Shown: one piece after another, positions 33,602 through 42,893 of the stretch | Layout of the letters: every line of letters begins with the position of its first letter | Numbering within the stretch: position 1 is the first letter of the stretch | Source of the DNA: Candidatus Caldatribacterium sp. | GTDB taxonomy: Bacteria; Atribacterota; Atribacteria; Atribacterales; Caldatribacteriaceae | DNA length: 64,000 nucleotides | Direction of reading: 5' to 3' | Assembly: GCA_025060675.1 (NCBI GenBank) | Contig: JANXBI010000059.1 | Location: 1 to 64,000, forward strand | The notes under the pieces: generated by a model | Told to the model about the DNA's origin: nothing | Database searches by the model: none | What the model saw: only the letters and a program-made list of their open reading frames with translations | Program-made: the position numbers and the translations under genes

Positions 33602-35050
33602 CTACTCACCACTAGCAAGCTCGCGAAGAAGAAGATTCTTCGCCACTTCGGGATTTGCTTGACCCTTTGTCACCCTCATAACTTGCCCAATGAGGAAATG
33701 CAACGCCTTCTCTTTTCCTCGAAGGTAGTCCGCAACGCTCTGTGGATTTTCCTCTATAACCTGGCGAACAACTTTCTCAAGCTCTCGCTCGCTTGACAAG
33801 AAAGAGATGCCTTTTTTGGCCATAATTTCTCTGGCACTCATCCCAGTTACGAACATCTCCTCGAAAATGCCTTTAGCAAGGGAGATACCGATTTCTTTTC
33901 GTTCTACCATTTTTAAGAGTTCAGCAAGCATTTTCGGACTGACTCTGCTCTCCCGAATGGTCACATTACGAGCGTTCACATTTCTCAGAACCTCGGTAAG
34001 GACAAAGTTGCAGACCATCCGGGGAACAGGAAATTCCCGAACACAAGCCTCAAAAAACTCGGCAAGGTCCTTGTCTTGAACAAGAATATGAGCTTCTGGT
34101 TCGGTGAGTTCATATTCCCGGATGAAACGTTCCTTCTTTTGAAGAGGTAACTCGGGAATCGTGGCTTGTATTTCCCTAAGCATCTCTTGAGAAATCCGAA
34201 AGGGCAGAAGATCAGGATCGGGAAAGTATCGGTAGTCCTCAGCTTCTTCTTTTCCCCTGGAAGGAACGGTAACCTGGTGAACCTCATCCCAGTGGCGAGT
34301 TTCCTGAACAGGAACCTTCCCTTCCCTCAGAAGCGCAGCTTGGCGCTCAACCTCATAGCTCAGCGCTTTGAAAACCGAACGGAAGGAATTCATATTTTTA
34401 ATCTCGACCTTCACCCCAGGAACATCGGGGAACAGGGAGACGGAAACGTTAGCATCGCAGCGAAGCGAACCCTCTTCCATGTTGCCATCGCTTACCCCAA
34501 GATATCGCACAATGTTCCGGAGCATAACAAGACATTCCTTGGCTTCTTCCGGAGAATGAAGATCAGGCTCGGTTACAATCTCCACAAGAGGAATACCGGC
34601 CCTGTTAAAGTCAACCCCTGAAACGTCTTTCTCTACACCAAAGCCCTCGTGGACGAGCTTTCCCGCATCTTCTTCCACGTGTACTCTCCGGATACGAACC
34701 TTTCTTTTTTCCCCCTCCACAGTAAACTCAAGCACACCTTGCCTACCGATGGGAGAATCATACTGAGAAATTTGGTATCCTTTAGGAAGGTCAGGGTAGA
34801 AATAGTTCTTCCGGTGAAACACCACTTCAGAGAGAATCTCGCAACGAAGAGCAAGAGCTGTTTTGATCGCAAGCTCTAAGGCCTTTTTGTTGAGCACCGG
34901 GAGCGCCCCAGGAAGTCCCATGCAAACAGGACATACAAGGGTGTTCGGTGTCTTACCAATGTAGTCGGTACTACAACGGCAGAACATTTTTGCTCGGGTC
35001 AAAAGCTGGCAGTGAACTTCAAGCCCAATAGTAACATAAACACCCTCCAT
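33602..35050 (-). CDS. gatB: Asp-tRNA(Asn)/Glu-tRNA(Gln) amidotransferase subunit B
   Basis: A 482-residue tRNA-binding kinase-like subunit that activates the Glu or Asp on misacylated tRNA before amidation. Signatures: TIGLEVHCQLLTRAKMFC with the zinc Cys CRCSTDY and CPVCMGLPG, PDLPKGYQISQYD, RRVHVEEDAGKL and DFNRAGIPLVEIVTEPD. The C-terminal YqeY-like domain (IEENPQSVADYLRGKEKAL) is complete. ATG 35050 follows AAGGAGG at eight bases and overlaps the gatA stop. The presence of GatCAB implies indirect synthesis of Gln-tRNA and/or Asn-tRNA. Confidence 0.97.
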   Translation of the reverse strand: MEGVYVTIGLEVHCQLLTRAKMFCRCSTDYIGKTPNTLVCPVCMGLPGALPVLNKKALELAIKTALALRCEILSEVVFHRKNYFYPDLPKGYQISQYDSPIGRQGVLEFTVEGEKRKVRIRRVHVEEDAGKLVHEGFGVEKDVSGVDFNRAGIPLVEIVTEPDLHSPEEAKECLVMLRNIVRYLGVSDGNMEEGSLRCDANVSVSLFPDVPGVKVEIKNMNSFRSVFKALSYEVERQAALLREGKVPVQETRHWDEVHQVTVPSRGKEEAEDYRYFPDPDLLPFRISQEMLREIQATIPELPLQKKERFIREYELTEPEAHILVQDKDLAEFFEACVREFPVPRMVCNFVLTEVLRNVNARNVTIRESRVSPKMLAELLKMVERKEIGISLAKGIFEEMFVTGMSAREIMAKKGISFLSSERELEKVVRQVIEENPQSVADYLRGKEKALHFLIGQVMRVTKGQANPEVAKNLLLRELASGE

Positions 35051-35064
35051 CACTGCGACCTCCT

Positions 35065-36540
35065 TCATTGCCCAATCTCGGGAAAGGGAAGGGGAAGAGA
35101 AAGCATCCGTTCAAGAAAGAGGGCAAGACCAAAAAGCACGCCTTCCTGGAACGGACCGGCAATGATTTGCAAACCCACCGGAAGCCCATTGACGTATCCA
35201 CAGTTCAAAGACAATGCGGGAACTCCAGCCATTGCTGAAGGAATGGTAAAAACATCAGCAAGATACATCTCATAAGGATTCTTAGTACGCTCTCCAAAGA
35301 AAAAGGGGAAAACTGGGGAAACAGGGGTAATGAGAAGATGGCATTCCTCAAAAGCCTTCTCAAAATCTTGGCGCACAAGGGTACGAACTTTCATGCCTTT
35401 TAGATAGTACGCCTCGTAATAGCCAGAACTCAGAGAATACGTACCAATGAGAATCCGCCGTTTCACTTCAGTTCCGAAACCAGACGTTCTTGTTCTGAAG
35501 TACATATCTTGAAGTGATCCCTCTCCACCTTCCCTCAAACCGTACAGCACACCATCATACCGAGCAAGATTTGAGCTTGCCTCAGAAGGTGCTACAATGT
35601 AGTACGCTTCGAGAGCATAACTTGTATGGGGCAAGGAAACGTCTCGAACTGTAAGCCCCTCCTTCTCAAGGCTCTTGAGGACTTCCTCGATAGTCTTGAC
35701 GATAGAGGGATCTACTCCACTAGAGAAATATTCCCTGGGAAGACCAATCACCATCCTTCGGACTTCCTCTTCTTGAGGTATCTCTCTCCAAGAAAAGGGT
35801 GGGTATGGAGCGCAAGTGGAATCTCTTTCGTCCTTGCCACTTATAATCTCAAAGAGAGTGATAACGTCTGCAACAGTTCGAGCCATAGGGCCAATTTGGT
35901 CCAGAGAAGAAGCAAAACTCACCAGCCCATACCGAGAAACTCTCCCATACGTGGGACGAAGCCCAACAACGCCACAGAACGCCGCCGGCTGGCGGACCGA
36001 ACCTCCCGTATCGGATCCCAAGGCCAGAGGTGCTTCAAGAGCAGCCAATGCCGCTGCCGACCCTCCACTTGAGCCTCCTGGAACTCGTTCAAGATCGAAA
36101 GGGTTCCTCGTAGGACCGTAAGCACTGTTTTCGGTTGAAGAGCCCATAGCGAATTCATCCATATTTGTTTTTCCAAGAACGATAGCCCCCGCTGCCTCAA
36201 GGCGCTCTACAACTGTTGCATTATAGGGTGGAACGTATCCCGAAAGAATTCGGGAAGCACACGTTGTCGGAATACCGAGTGTACAAATGTTATCCTTAAT
36301 GGCTATAGGCATACCCCACAAGGGGGGACGAGTATTGCCACTCCTTGTTTCCTCCTCAAGTTTCTGTGCCCGAGCGAAAGCTCCACTTTCATTGACGAAG
36401 AGAAAGGCATGGAGAAGAGGATCGACTTCACGAATACGCTGTAAAAAAACCTCAAGGAGCTCTCGAGGGGACAATTCTCCCTTGGCGAAAAGACTCTGGT
36501 AATCCCGGATGGTAAAGTTTCTGAAATCGCGAAGATTCAT
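35065..36540 (-). CDS. gatA: Asp-tRNA(Asn)/Glu-tRNA(Gln) amidotransferase subunit A
   Basis: A 491-residue amidase-signature enzyme producing ammonia from glutamine for the GatB site. The Ser-cisSer-Lys triad is seen in IAIKDNICTLG (Lys), GSDTGGSVRQPAAF (cis-Ser) and GGSSGGSAAALAA. NMDEFAMGSSTENSAYGPTRN is the family's conserved substrate-channel stretch. The start overlaps gatC by four bases and the stop overlaps gatB, giving tight translational coupling in the order C-A-B. Confidence 0.97.
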   Translation of the reverse strand: MNLRDFRNFTIRDYQSLFAKGELSPRELLEVFLQRIREVDPLLHAFLFVNESGAFARAQKLEEETRSGNTRPPLWGMPIAIKDNICTLGIPTTCASRILSGYVPPYNATVVERLEAAGAIVLGKTNMDEFAMGSSTENSAYGPTRNPFDLERVPGGSSGGSAAALAALEAPLALGSDTGGSVRQPAAFCGVVGLRPTYGRVSRYGLVSFASSLDQIGPMARTVADVITLFEIISGKDERDSTCAPYPPFSWREIPQEEEVRRMVIGLPREYFSSGVDPSIVKTIEEVLKSLEKEGLTVRDVSLPHTSYALEAYYIVAPSEASSNLARYDGVLYGLREGGEGSLQDMYFRTRTSGFGTEVKRRILIGTYSLSSGYYEAYYLKGMKVRTLVRQDFEKAFEECHLLITPVSPVFPFFFGERTKNPYEMYLADVFTIPSAMAGVPALSLNCGYVNGLPVGLQIIAGPFQEGVLFGLALFLERMLSLPLPFPEIGQ

Positions 36541-36848
36541 AACGGCCTCTCCTCTTTCTCCACAACCTTAGGAACAACAAAGTACCTTCCCACAACACAG
36601 GGAGCGTGTTCAAGTACAAGATCGCTACCTTGCCAGTGTACAGGTTCATCTGGATTCACTGGAGGTTGACTCCAGGAAATATGGGATGTTGGAGAGACAT
36701 GGTCAAGATCCAGTTCGCTGAGCTTCTCGAAATGGGCGATGATATCGCTGATATCTTGGAAAAAACGAACAAGTTCCTCTTCTGGAAAAGAGAGCTTTGC
36801 AAGTTGTGCAACCTTCCGAATTTCCTCAAGCGACACTCGTCCAGACAT
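36537..36848 (-). CDS. gatC: Asp-tRNA(Asn)/Glu-tRNA(Gln) amidotransferase subunit C
   Basis: A 103-residue GatC, the small belt subunit that stabilises GatA on GatB. VSLEEIRKVAQLAKLSFPEE and FQDISDIIAHFEKLSELD are the characteristic helices, with DHVSPTSH afterwards. ATG 36848 has TGTGAGGAT upstream; a start at 36866 is in frame but overlaps ligA further. It is a canonical partner of gatA and gatB downstream. Confidence 0.94.
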   Translation of the reverse strand: MSGRVSLEEIRKVAQLAKLSFPEEELVRFFQDISDIIAHFEKLSELDLDHVSPTSHISWSQPPVNPDEPVHWQGSDLVLEHAPCVVGRYFVVPKVVEKEERPL

Positions 36849-36852
36849 ATCC

Positions 36853-38868
36853 TCACAACACCCCAATCATTCGGTAGAATTCTTCCTCAGTAAGGATTCG
36901 AACATTCTTTTGGCGAGCCTCGTCGAGCTTCCCCCCAGGATTCTCCCCTACAACAAGGTAGTCTACCTTGCGAGAAACAGCACTTGCCACTTTCCCCCCT
37001 TTTTGGCGGACAAGCTCTTCAACCTCTTTCCGAGAGAAACGAGAAAGCGTTCCAGTGAACACAAAGGTTTTCCCCTGAAGAGCACTCTCAGAAGTCGAAA
37101 CTTCTGTCTTTTCCTCTTCGGGAATAACTCCTAATGCCTCGAGCTCCTCGAGCATTGATCGATTCTCAAAATTCCTAAAGAATTGCCACACTGCTTCAGC
37201 AACCTTTGGTCCTATCCCTTCTACAGCCAAAAGGTCATCAAGCGATGCCTCCATAAGCCTACGTAGGGAGCCAAAATGCTCTGCAAGAAGCTGCGCCACA
37301 AATTCACCAACATAGCGAATACCAAGGGCATACAGAAATCGTGCGAGCGGCCGCCTCTTTGAACGCTCGATAGCTCGCAGAAGATTCTCTGAAGACTTGT
37401 CACCCATTCGCTCAAGCTCAAGCAGCTTTTCTTTTGTCAAGCGGTAAAGATCAGGAATGCTTCGAACGTACCCTCGCTCGACAAGTTGCTCGATGAGCTT
37501 ATCTCCAAGACCCTCAATGTCCATAGCATCTCGGGATGCCCAGTGACGAAGGCGTTCCTTGATTTGGGCAGGACAATTCGCATTAATGCAACGAATCGCT
37601 ACCTCCCCTTCTTCCCGGACAACCGGAGAACGACACACCGGACAATGCGTAGGCATCGTGAAAACCTTTTCGCTTCCATTCCTTCGCTCTTTAAGAACAA
37701 GAACCACCTCAGGAATAACCTCTCCTGCCCTTCCCACAATAACCCAATCTCCGATACGAACGTCCTTCCGTCGCACCTCATCTTCATTATGAAGGGTTGC
37801 CCGCTTGACCACCACTCCTCCAACTTCCACTGGTTCAAGAACAGCAACAGGAGTTAACGTACCAGTTCGTCCCACATTGACTTCTATGTCCACGACACGT
37901 GTCACCGCTCGAGTCGGCTCAAACTTATACGCGATGGCCCAACGAGGGCTTTTGCTTGTTGCTCCAAGTATTTCCTGAAAGGTAAGATTATTCACCTTCA
38001 CAACCAACCCATCGATGTCATAATCAAGGCTTTTCCGTCGCTCTTCCCACTCGTCATGGATAGCAATTACCTCATTGATGTCCCTTGCCAAACGGGCATG
38101 AGGGTTGACCTTAAAACCAAGTTTTCTTAGGAACTCAAGAAGGTCCCAATGCGTCGCCGGATAAAAAACACTCTCTATAAGGAAAGCACTATAAACAAAT
38201 ATATCAAGACGCCTCGAAGCAGTAACGTTTGGATCAAGCTGCCGGAGCGATCCAGCTGCAGCATTTCGAGTATTAGCAAAAAGCGGCTCACCTCTCCGAG
38301 CTCGCTCTTCATTCAGCCGTTCAAAATCACTCCGGTGCATAAAGACTTCTCCCTGGACTTCAAGAACCGAAGGGATACACTCCCCCTGAAGACGGAGTGG
38401 GATGCTCCGGATGGTCCGTAAGTTCGCTGTAACATCTTCTCCCGTTGTTCCGTCACCACGGGTTGCCCCCCGGACGAAAACACCATTTTCATAGCGGAGA
38501 TTCACTGCAAGGCCATCGATCTTTAATTCCACCACATACTCAACCTCTTCCACGCCCAACATTCTCTTGACACGCCGGTCAAAGTCTCGTATCTCCTCTT
38601 CCGTAAAGGCATTGTTGAGACTGAGCATAGGGCGGGCATGAACAAAAGGAGCAAAACCCTCCTGGGGCTTTCCCCCCACCCTTTGGGTTGGGGAATCGGG
38701 AGTGACAAGGTCAGGAAAGAGTGCCTCAAGCTCCTGAAGCTTTCGCATAAGGGCGTCGTACTCGTCATCGCTGATTTCAGGACTGTTCAGAACATAGTAC
38801 CGATAGTCATGGTACCGAATGATCTCCCGGAGCCGCTCGATCTCCACTCTTGCCTGCTCCTTCTCCAT
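36853..38868 (-). CDS. ligA: NAD-dependent DNA ligase
   Basis: A 671-residue LigA of full length. The Ia domain is at the N-terminus (IIRYHDYRYYVLNSPEISDDEYD), the adenylated Lys is in VVELKIDGLAVNLRY, followed by the OB fold, a four-Cys zinc finger (CPVCRSP and CINANCPAQIK), helix-hairpin-helix repeats (GIRYVGEFVAQLL, VEGIGPKVAEAVW) and a C-terminal BRCT domain (GKTFVFTGTLSRFSRKEVEEL). It seals nicks in replication and repair. It is flanked by gatC and purA on the same strand and separated from them by only a few bases. Confidence 0.98.
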   Translation of the reverse strand: MEKEQARVEIERLREIIRYHDYRYYVLNSPEISDDEYDALMRKLQELEALFPDLVTPDSPTQRVGGKPQEGFAPFVHARPMLSLNNAFTEEEIRDFDRRVKRMLGVEEVEYVVELKIDGLAVNLRYENGVFVRGATRGDGTTGEDVTANLRTIRSIPLRLQGECIPSVLEVQGEVFMHRSDFERLNEERARRGEPLFANTRNAAAGSLRQLDPNVTASRRLDIFVYSAFLIESVFYPATHWDLLEFLRKLGFKVNPHARLARDINEVIAIHDEWEERRKSLDYDIDGLVVKVNNLTFQEILGATSKSPRWAIAYKFEPTRAVTRVVDIEVNVGRTGTLTPVAVLEPVEVGGVVVKRATLHNEDEVRRKDVRIGDWVIVGRAGEVIPEVVLVLKERRNGSEKVFTMPTHCPVCRSPVVREEGEVAIRCINANCPAQIKERLRHWASRDAMDIEGLGDKLIEQLVERGYVRSIPDLYRLTKEKLLELERMGDKSSENLLRAIERSKRRPLARFLYALGIRYVGEFVAQLLAEHFGSLRRLMEASLDDLLAVEGIGPKVAEAVWQFFRNFENRSMLEELEALGVIPEEEKTEVSTSESALQGKTFVFTGTLSRFSRKEVEELVRQKGGKVASAVSRKVDYLVVGENPGGKLDEARQKNVRILTEEEFYRMIGVL

Positions 38869-38880
38869 ACCGTTCCCCTC

Positions 38881-40167
38881 CTACCAGAACTCCTCCCTCA
38901 CTATTGTATCATCTCGATGAGGCCCCACTGAAAGAAGCACCACGGGGATCTCCAGAAAGTCCTCAAGGGACTCAACAAAGATACGTACAGTCCTGGGGAG
39001 ATCGACATATGACCGGGCTAACGAGATATCTTCGTCCCAGCCCTCAAACTCTCGATACACCGGGCGGCACAAGGACCAAAGATAAGGATCCATAGGAAAT
39101 TCCTCGAGTAGCCCCCCCTCAACCTCATACGCATAGCACCATTTCACTTGAGGGAGTCCTCCAAGAACGTCAAGCTTTGTTAGGGCAAGAGAGGTAATAC
39201 AGTTAACACGAACGGCATACTTTAGCGCAACTCCATCAAGCCATCCACAACGTCGGGGACGACCAGTTGTTGCACCATACTCGCCCCCTTTCTCTCGGAG
39301 GTATATCCCAGTACTATCAGAAAGCTCGGTGGGGAAAGGGCCTTCTCCTACCCGGGAAGTGTAGGCCTTACACACCCCGAGGACCTCAACATCTGGCACA
39401 GGACCAATACCAGCCCCAAGAAGAGCACCACTCGCCACAGGATACGAGGAAGTCACAAAAGGATAGGTTCCATGGTCAAGATCGAGCATCGTCCCCTGAG
39501 CCCCTTCAAGAACAATGCGTTTCCCTGCCCGCCAAGCTTCATACACCAAATGCGACGTATCTCGAACGTAAGGCTGGAGATACTTCGCGTATCCCAAGTA
39601 CTCCTCAAAAATTGCCTCGTATGAGAGCGGAGGATGCTCAAAAACTCGCTCAAGAATCCGATTCTTGTAATCAAGGACAACCTTAAGTTTTGTTGCGAAA
39701 ATCTCTGGATGGAGCAAGTCCACAACACGAATACCGAATCGAGCAACCTTATCCTCGTAAGCAGGCCCAATACCCCGACCGGTTGTTCCTATCTTGTCTT
39801 TTCCTCGAAAACGCTCATAAAGGGTGTCAAGGAGACGGTGATACGGCATAACCAGATGGGCCTTTTCGCTTACAAAGAGACGGTTAGCAAAACGAACACC
39901 CTCTTTTTCGAGGAAAGCGATCTCTTCAAGAAAAGCAGCAGGATCAATAACCATTCCGTCCCCGAGAATACAGATCCTATCAGGGAAGAGAATCCCCGAA
40001 GGGATAAGGTGAAAGATGTACTTTTTCTCTCCTACAAGAACAGTATGCCCTGCGTTACTGCCACCTTGGACCCGTACCACAAAGTCTGCATGACGACTCA
40101 GGTAATCCACAACCCGGCCTTTCCCCTCATCCCCCCAGTGGGTTCCAACGACAATACAAATACTCAC
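38881..40167 (-). CDS. purA: Adenylosuccinate synthetase
   Basis: A 428-residue GTP-dependent enzyme that joins IMP and aspartate on the way to AMP. The N-terminal loop is GTHWGDEGKGRVVDYLS; the usual Gln of GTQWGDEGKG is His here, while the catalytic Asp and the following His (SNAGHTV) are kept. RGIGPAYEDKVAR, EGAQGTMLDLDHGTYPFVTS and GEGPFPTEL are also conserved. It forms a nucleotide pair with guaA 12 bases upstream, both acting from IMP. Confidence 0.97.
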   Translation of the reverse strand: MSICIVVGTHWGDEGKGRVVDYLSRHADFVVRVQGGSNAGHTVLVGEKKYIFHLIPSGILFPDRICILGDGMVIDPAAFLEEIAFLEKEGVRFANRLFVSEKAHLVMPYHRLLDTLYERFRGKDKIGTTGRGIGPAYEDKVARFGIRVVDLLHPEIFATKLKVVLDYKNRILERVFEHPPLSYEAIFEEYLGYAKYLQPYVRDTSHLVYEAWRAGKRIVLEGAQGTMLDLDHGTYPFVTSSYPVASGALLGAGIGPVPDVEVLGVCKAYTSRVGEGPFPTELSDSTGIYLREKGGEYGATTGRPRRCGWLDGVALKYAVRVNCITSLALTKLDVLGGLPQVKWCYAYEVEGGLLEEFPMDPYLWSLCRPVYREFEGWDEDISLARSYVDLPRTVRIFVESLEDFLEIPVVLLSVGPHRDDTIVREEFW

Positions 40168-40179
40168 CCCTCACCACCC

Positions 40180-41718
40180 TCATTCCCACTCGATTGTTGC
40201 GGGAGGCTTGGAAGTAATATCGTAGACTACCCGTCCAATGCCTGCCACCTCATTCACGATACGCCGCGCAATAACATCGAGCGCATCGTAAGAAATCCTC
40301 GCCCAGTCAGCAGTCATGCCATCCTCACTCATGACCGCCCGAATAACCCCCACGTATTTGTATGTCCGCTCATCCCCCATAATACCGACGCTTCGCACTG
40401 GCACAAGGACTCCAAAGGACTGCCATAATTTCCGGTAAATCGGAGATTTTCGGAGTTCCTGGTCAATGATGGCATCCATATCACGGAGAATGGCGAGGCG
40501 TTCCTCGGTGACCTCGCCAATGATTCGAACCGCAAGACCAGGGCCAGGAAAAGGTTGTCTCCAGATGATCTCTTCGGGGATTCCAAGTTCAGCGGCCAGT
40601 TTCCGAACCTCATCTTTAAAGAGAAACCGCAAAGGCTCCAAAACCTTAAGACGCATGTGTTCAGGAAGACCCCCAACGTTATGATGTGTTTTGATACGTG
40701 CCGACGGTCCCCATACTGAGACACTTTCTATCACATCAGGATACGTTGTCCCTTGGAGGAGATAGGTCACGTTACCAAGCTTTTTTGCCTCGTCTTCGAA
40801 AACTTCCACGAAAACCCGACCAATGATTTTCCGCTTCTCTTCAGGATCTACAACTCCTCGGAGAGCAGAGAGGAACCGCTCCCGAGCATCCACATAGATA
40901 ACCCGCTCCTTCCCAAGGAGTGCCCGCATACTAGAAAGAACTTGCTCAGCCTCCCCTTTGCGGAGCAAGCCATTGTTCACGAAGATACAACTCAGTTGAT
41001 CCCCAATGGCTCGATAAGTGAGAACCGCGGCAGTGACCGAATCAACCCCCCCACTTAGTGCGCAAACCACACGCTCTTTCTGAACCTCATTCCGTATGTA
41101 CTGAAGTTGCTGTTTGACAATAGACTCAGGAGTCCACTCGGGACGACAACCACAGATGGCAAGGACAAAATTCGCAAGAATTTCTTTTCCAAGAGGAGTA
41201 TGGGAAACCTCAGGGTGGAACTGAATCCCCCAGATTTTGCCGCTTCTGTCCCGAATAGCAGCGTACTCACACCCCTCCGTACGAGCAACACAAACAAAGT
41301 TCTGTGGTATTTCTTTGACACTATCCCCATGGCTCATCCAGCACACCATCTCACTCCCAAGTCCCTCGAAAAGCCCGCCTCGTTCGAGAACAAAAAGAAG
41401 AGCTCTCCCATATTCTCGGCTATGGGACCGAATAACCTTCCCCCCAAGAGTACTCACAAGGAGCTGCATACCATAGCAAATGCCAAGGATAGGTTTCCCA
41501 CTCTCCAAAACTCCTTGAGGAAGACGAGGAGCCTGTTCATCGGTAACGCTATAGGGGCTTCCAGAGAGAATAACACCCTTGATGTCCGGCTGGTCAAGAG
41601 AAGGACATCCTCTCATATGGTAGGGCCAAATTTCGCAGTATACCTGGAGTTCCCGAACGCGGCGAGCAATGAGTTGCGTGTATTGGGAACCAAAATCGAG
41701 GACGATAATCTTATCCAC
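40180..41718 (-). CDS. guaA: GMP synthase (glutamine-hydrolysing)
   Basis: A 512-residue GuaA. The class I glutamine amidotransferase domain has GICYGMQLL (catalytic Cys) and GIQFHPEVSHT (His, Glu). The ATP pyrophosphatase domain follows with ALSGGVDSVTAAVL and the XMP-binding dimerisation domain ends in KPPATIEWE. It amidates XMP to GMP. It starts three bases after the guaB3-type stop, so the last two steps to GMP could be encoded side by side. Confidence 0.98.
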   Translation of the reverse strand: MDKIIVLDFGSQYTQLIARRVRELQVYCEIWPYHMRGCPSLDQPDIKGVILSGSPYSVTDEQAPRLPQGVLESGKPILGICYGMQLLVSTLGGKVIRSHSREYGRALLFVLERGGLFEGLGSEMVCWMSHGDSVKEIPQNFVCVARTEGCEYAAIRDRSGKIWGIQFHPEVSHTPLGKEILANFVLAICGCRPEWTPESIVKQQLQYIRNEVQKERVVCALSGGVDSVTAAVLTYRAIGDQLSCIFVNNGLLRKGEAEQVLSSMRALLGKERVIYVDARERFLSALRGVVDPEEKRKIIGRVFVEVFEDEAKKLGNVTYLLQGTTYPDVIESVSVWGPSARIKTHHNVGGLPEHMRLKVLEPLRFLFKDEVRKLAAELGIPEEIIWRQPFPGPGLAVRIIGEVTEERLAILRDMDAIIDQELRKSPIYRKLWQSFGVLVPVRSVGIMGDERTYKYVGVIRAVMSEDGMTADWARISYDALDVIARRIVNEVAGIGRVVYDITSKPPATIEWE

Positions 41719-41721
41719 CTT

Positions 41722-42891
41722 CTATCTCCCCATTCCTACACCCTGTTCTCTCTGGAGTTGCTTTCCTTCTGTCCAAATACTCGGTGCAATAGCAATTTCA
41801 ACTTTCTGCATTTCCCGAATATTCCTCGCTCCAAGCGATCCCATGGCCACTCTCAGAGCCCCAATAAGGTTCATAGTACCATCGGTAACTGTGCTCGGAC
41901 CAAAAAGAATCTCTTTAAGAGACCCCTTAACACCAACTTTCACAAGTGTCCCCCGAGGAAGGGCCGGATCAGGCGTTGCCATTCCCCAGTGATACCCACG
42001 ACCAGGGGCTTCTTGAGCTGCTGCCAGTGGAGAACCGATCATAACCGCGTCAGCACCACTGGCAATAGCTTTAGCAATGTCACCTCCAACACGCATCCCT
42101 CCATCGGTGATGACTGCAACATATCGACCCGTACTCTTGAAATACTCCTCTCGGGCTGCAGCAACATCAACCGTAGCCGTAACCTGAGGAACACCAATGC
42201 CAAGGACTGCACGAGTTGTACACGCCGCTCCAGGGCCAATACCGACGAGTACTCCACTTACTCCAGCTCGCATAAGTTCCAAAGCAACCTCGTACGTTGC
42301 ACAATTGCCCACAATCACCGGTATCGGGGCTTCACGGCAAAACTTTTCAAGATCTAAAGCTTGGAGCGAGGACGAGAAGTATCTAAGAGTAGTTACCGTA
42401 GATTGAATAACCAGAATGTCAAGCCCTGCTTGAATTGCTTTCTTACCGATGGTCGCAGCTCGAAGAGGAGTTACCGAAGCAGCAGCAAGAACATTCTGGG
42501 CCTTAATGTCTTCGATGCACCGAACTACAAGCTTCTCCTTAATTGGCTCTTGGTATACTCGCTGCAGCACAGCTGCAACTTTGTCCTTAGGCTGGCTAAT
42601 AATCTCCTCAATAACCGCGTATGGATCCTCATATCGCGTAAAAATCCCCTCAAGATTCAAGACCCCAAGCGCACCAAGCCTTCCAAGTTCCACTGCCATA
42701 CGAGGATCCACCACACCATCCATAGCAGCACCAAGGAGAGGTACAGAGAGCTTCACCGGACCAATCGAAGTTGTGACATCAACATCATGAGGGTCTACGG
42801 TGATCCCTCCAGGAACAAGAGACACATCATCAAACCCAAAAGTCATTCGTGCCTTCCTGTTTCTCCCCAAAAAGTACTCCATAGGCCTCAC
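41722..42891 (-). CDS. guaB3: GuaB3 family IMP dehydrogenase-related protein
   Basis: A 389-residue TIM-barrel protein of the IMPDH/GMPR family without CBS domains. DDVSLVPGGITVDPHDVDV is the N-terminal strand, VQSTVTTLRYFSS contains a barrel strand, and GIGPGAACTTRAVLGIGVPQ holds the catalytic Cys in the GxGxxCxTR loop. Length and the lack of CBS domains match GuaB3 rather than classical GuaB (about 490). It sits directly upstream of guaA, which suggests that it is the working IMP dehydrogenase here. Whether it is a dehydrogenase or a reductase cannot be settled from sequence. Confidence 0.88.
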   Translation of the reverse strand: MRPMEYFLGRNRKARMTFGFDDVSLVPGGITVDPHDVDVTTSIGPVKLSVPLLGAAMDGVVDPRMAVELGRLGALGVLNLEGIFTRYEDPYAVIEEIISQPKDKVAAVLQRVYQEPIKEKLVVRCIEDIKAQNVLAAASVTPLRAATIGKKAIQAGLDILVIQSTVTTLRYFSSSLQALDLEKFCREAPIPVIVGNCATYEVALELMRAGVSGVLVGIGPGAACTTRAVLGIGVPQVTATVDVAAAREEYFKSTGRYVAVITDGGMRVGGDIAKAIASGADAVMIGSPLAAAQEAPGRGYHWGMATPDPALPRGTLVKVGVKGSLKEILFGPSTVTDGTMNLIGALRVAMGSLGARNIREMQKVEIAIAPSIWTEGKQLQREQGVGMGR

Positions 42892-42893
42892 CC

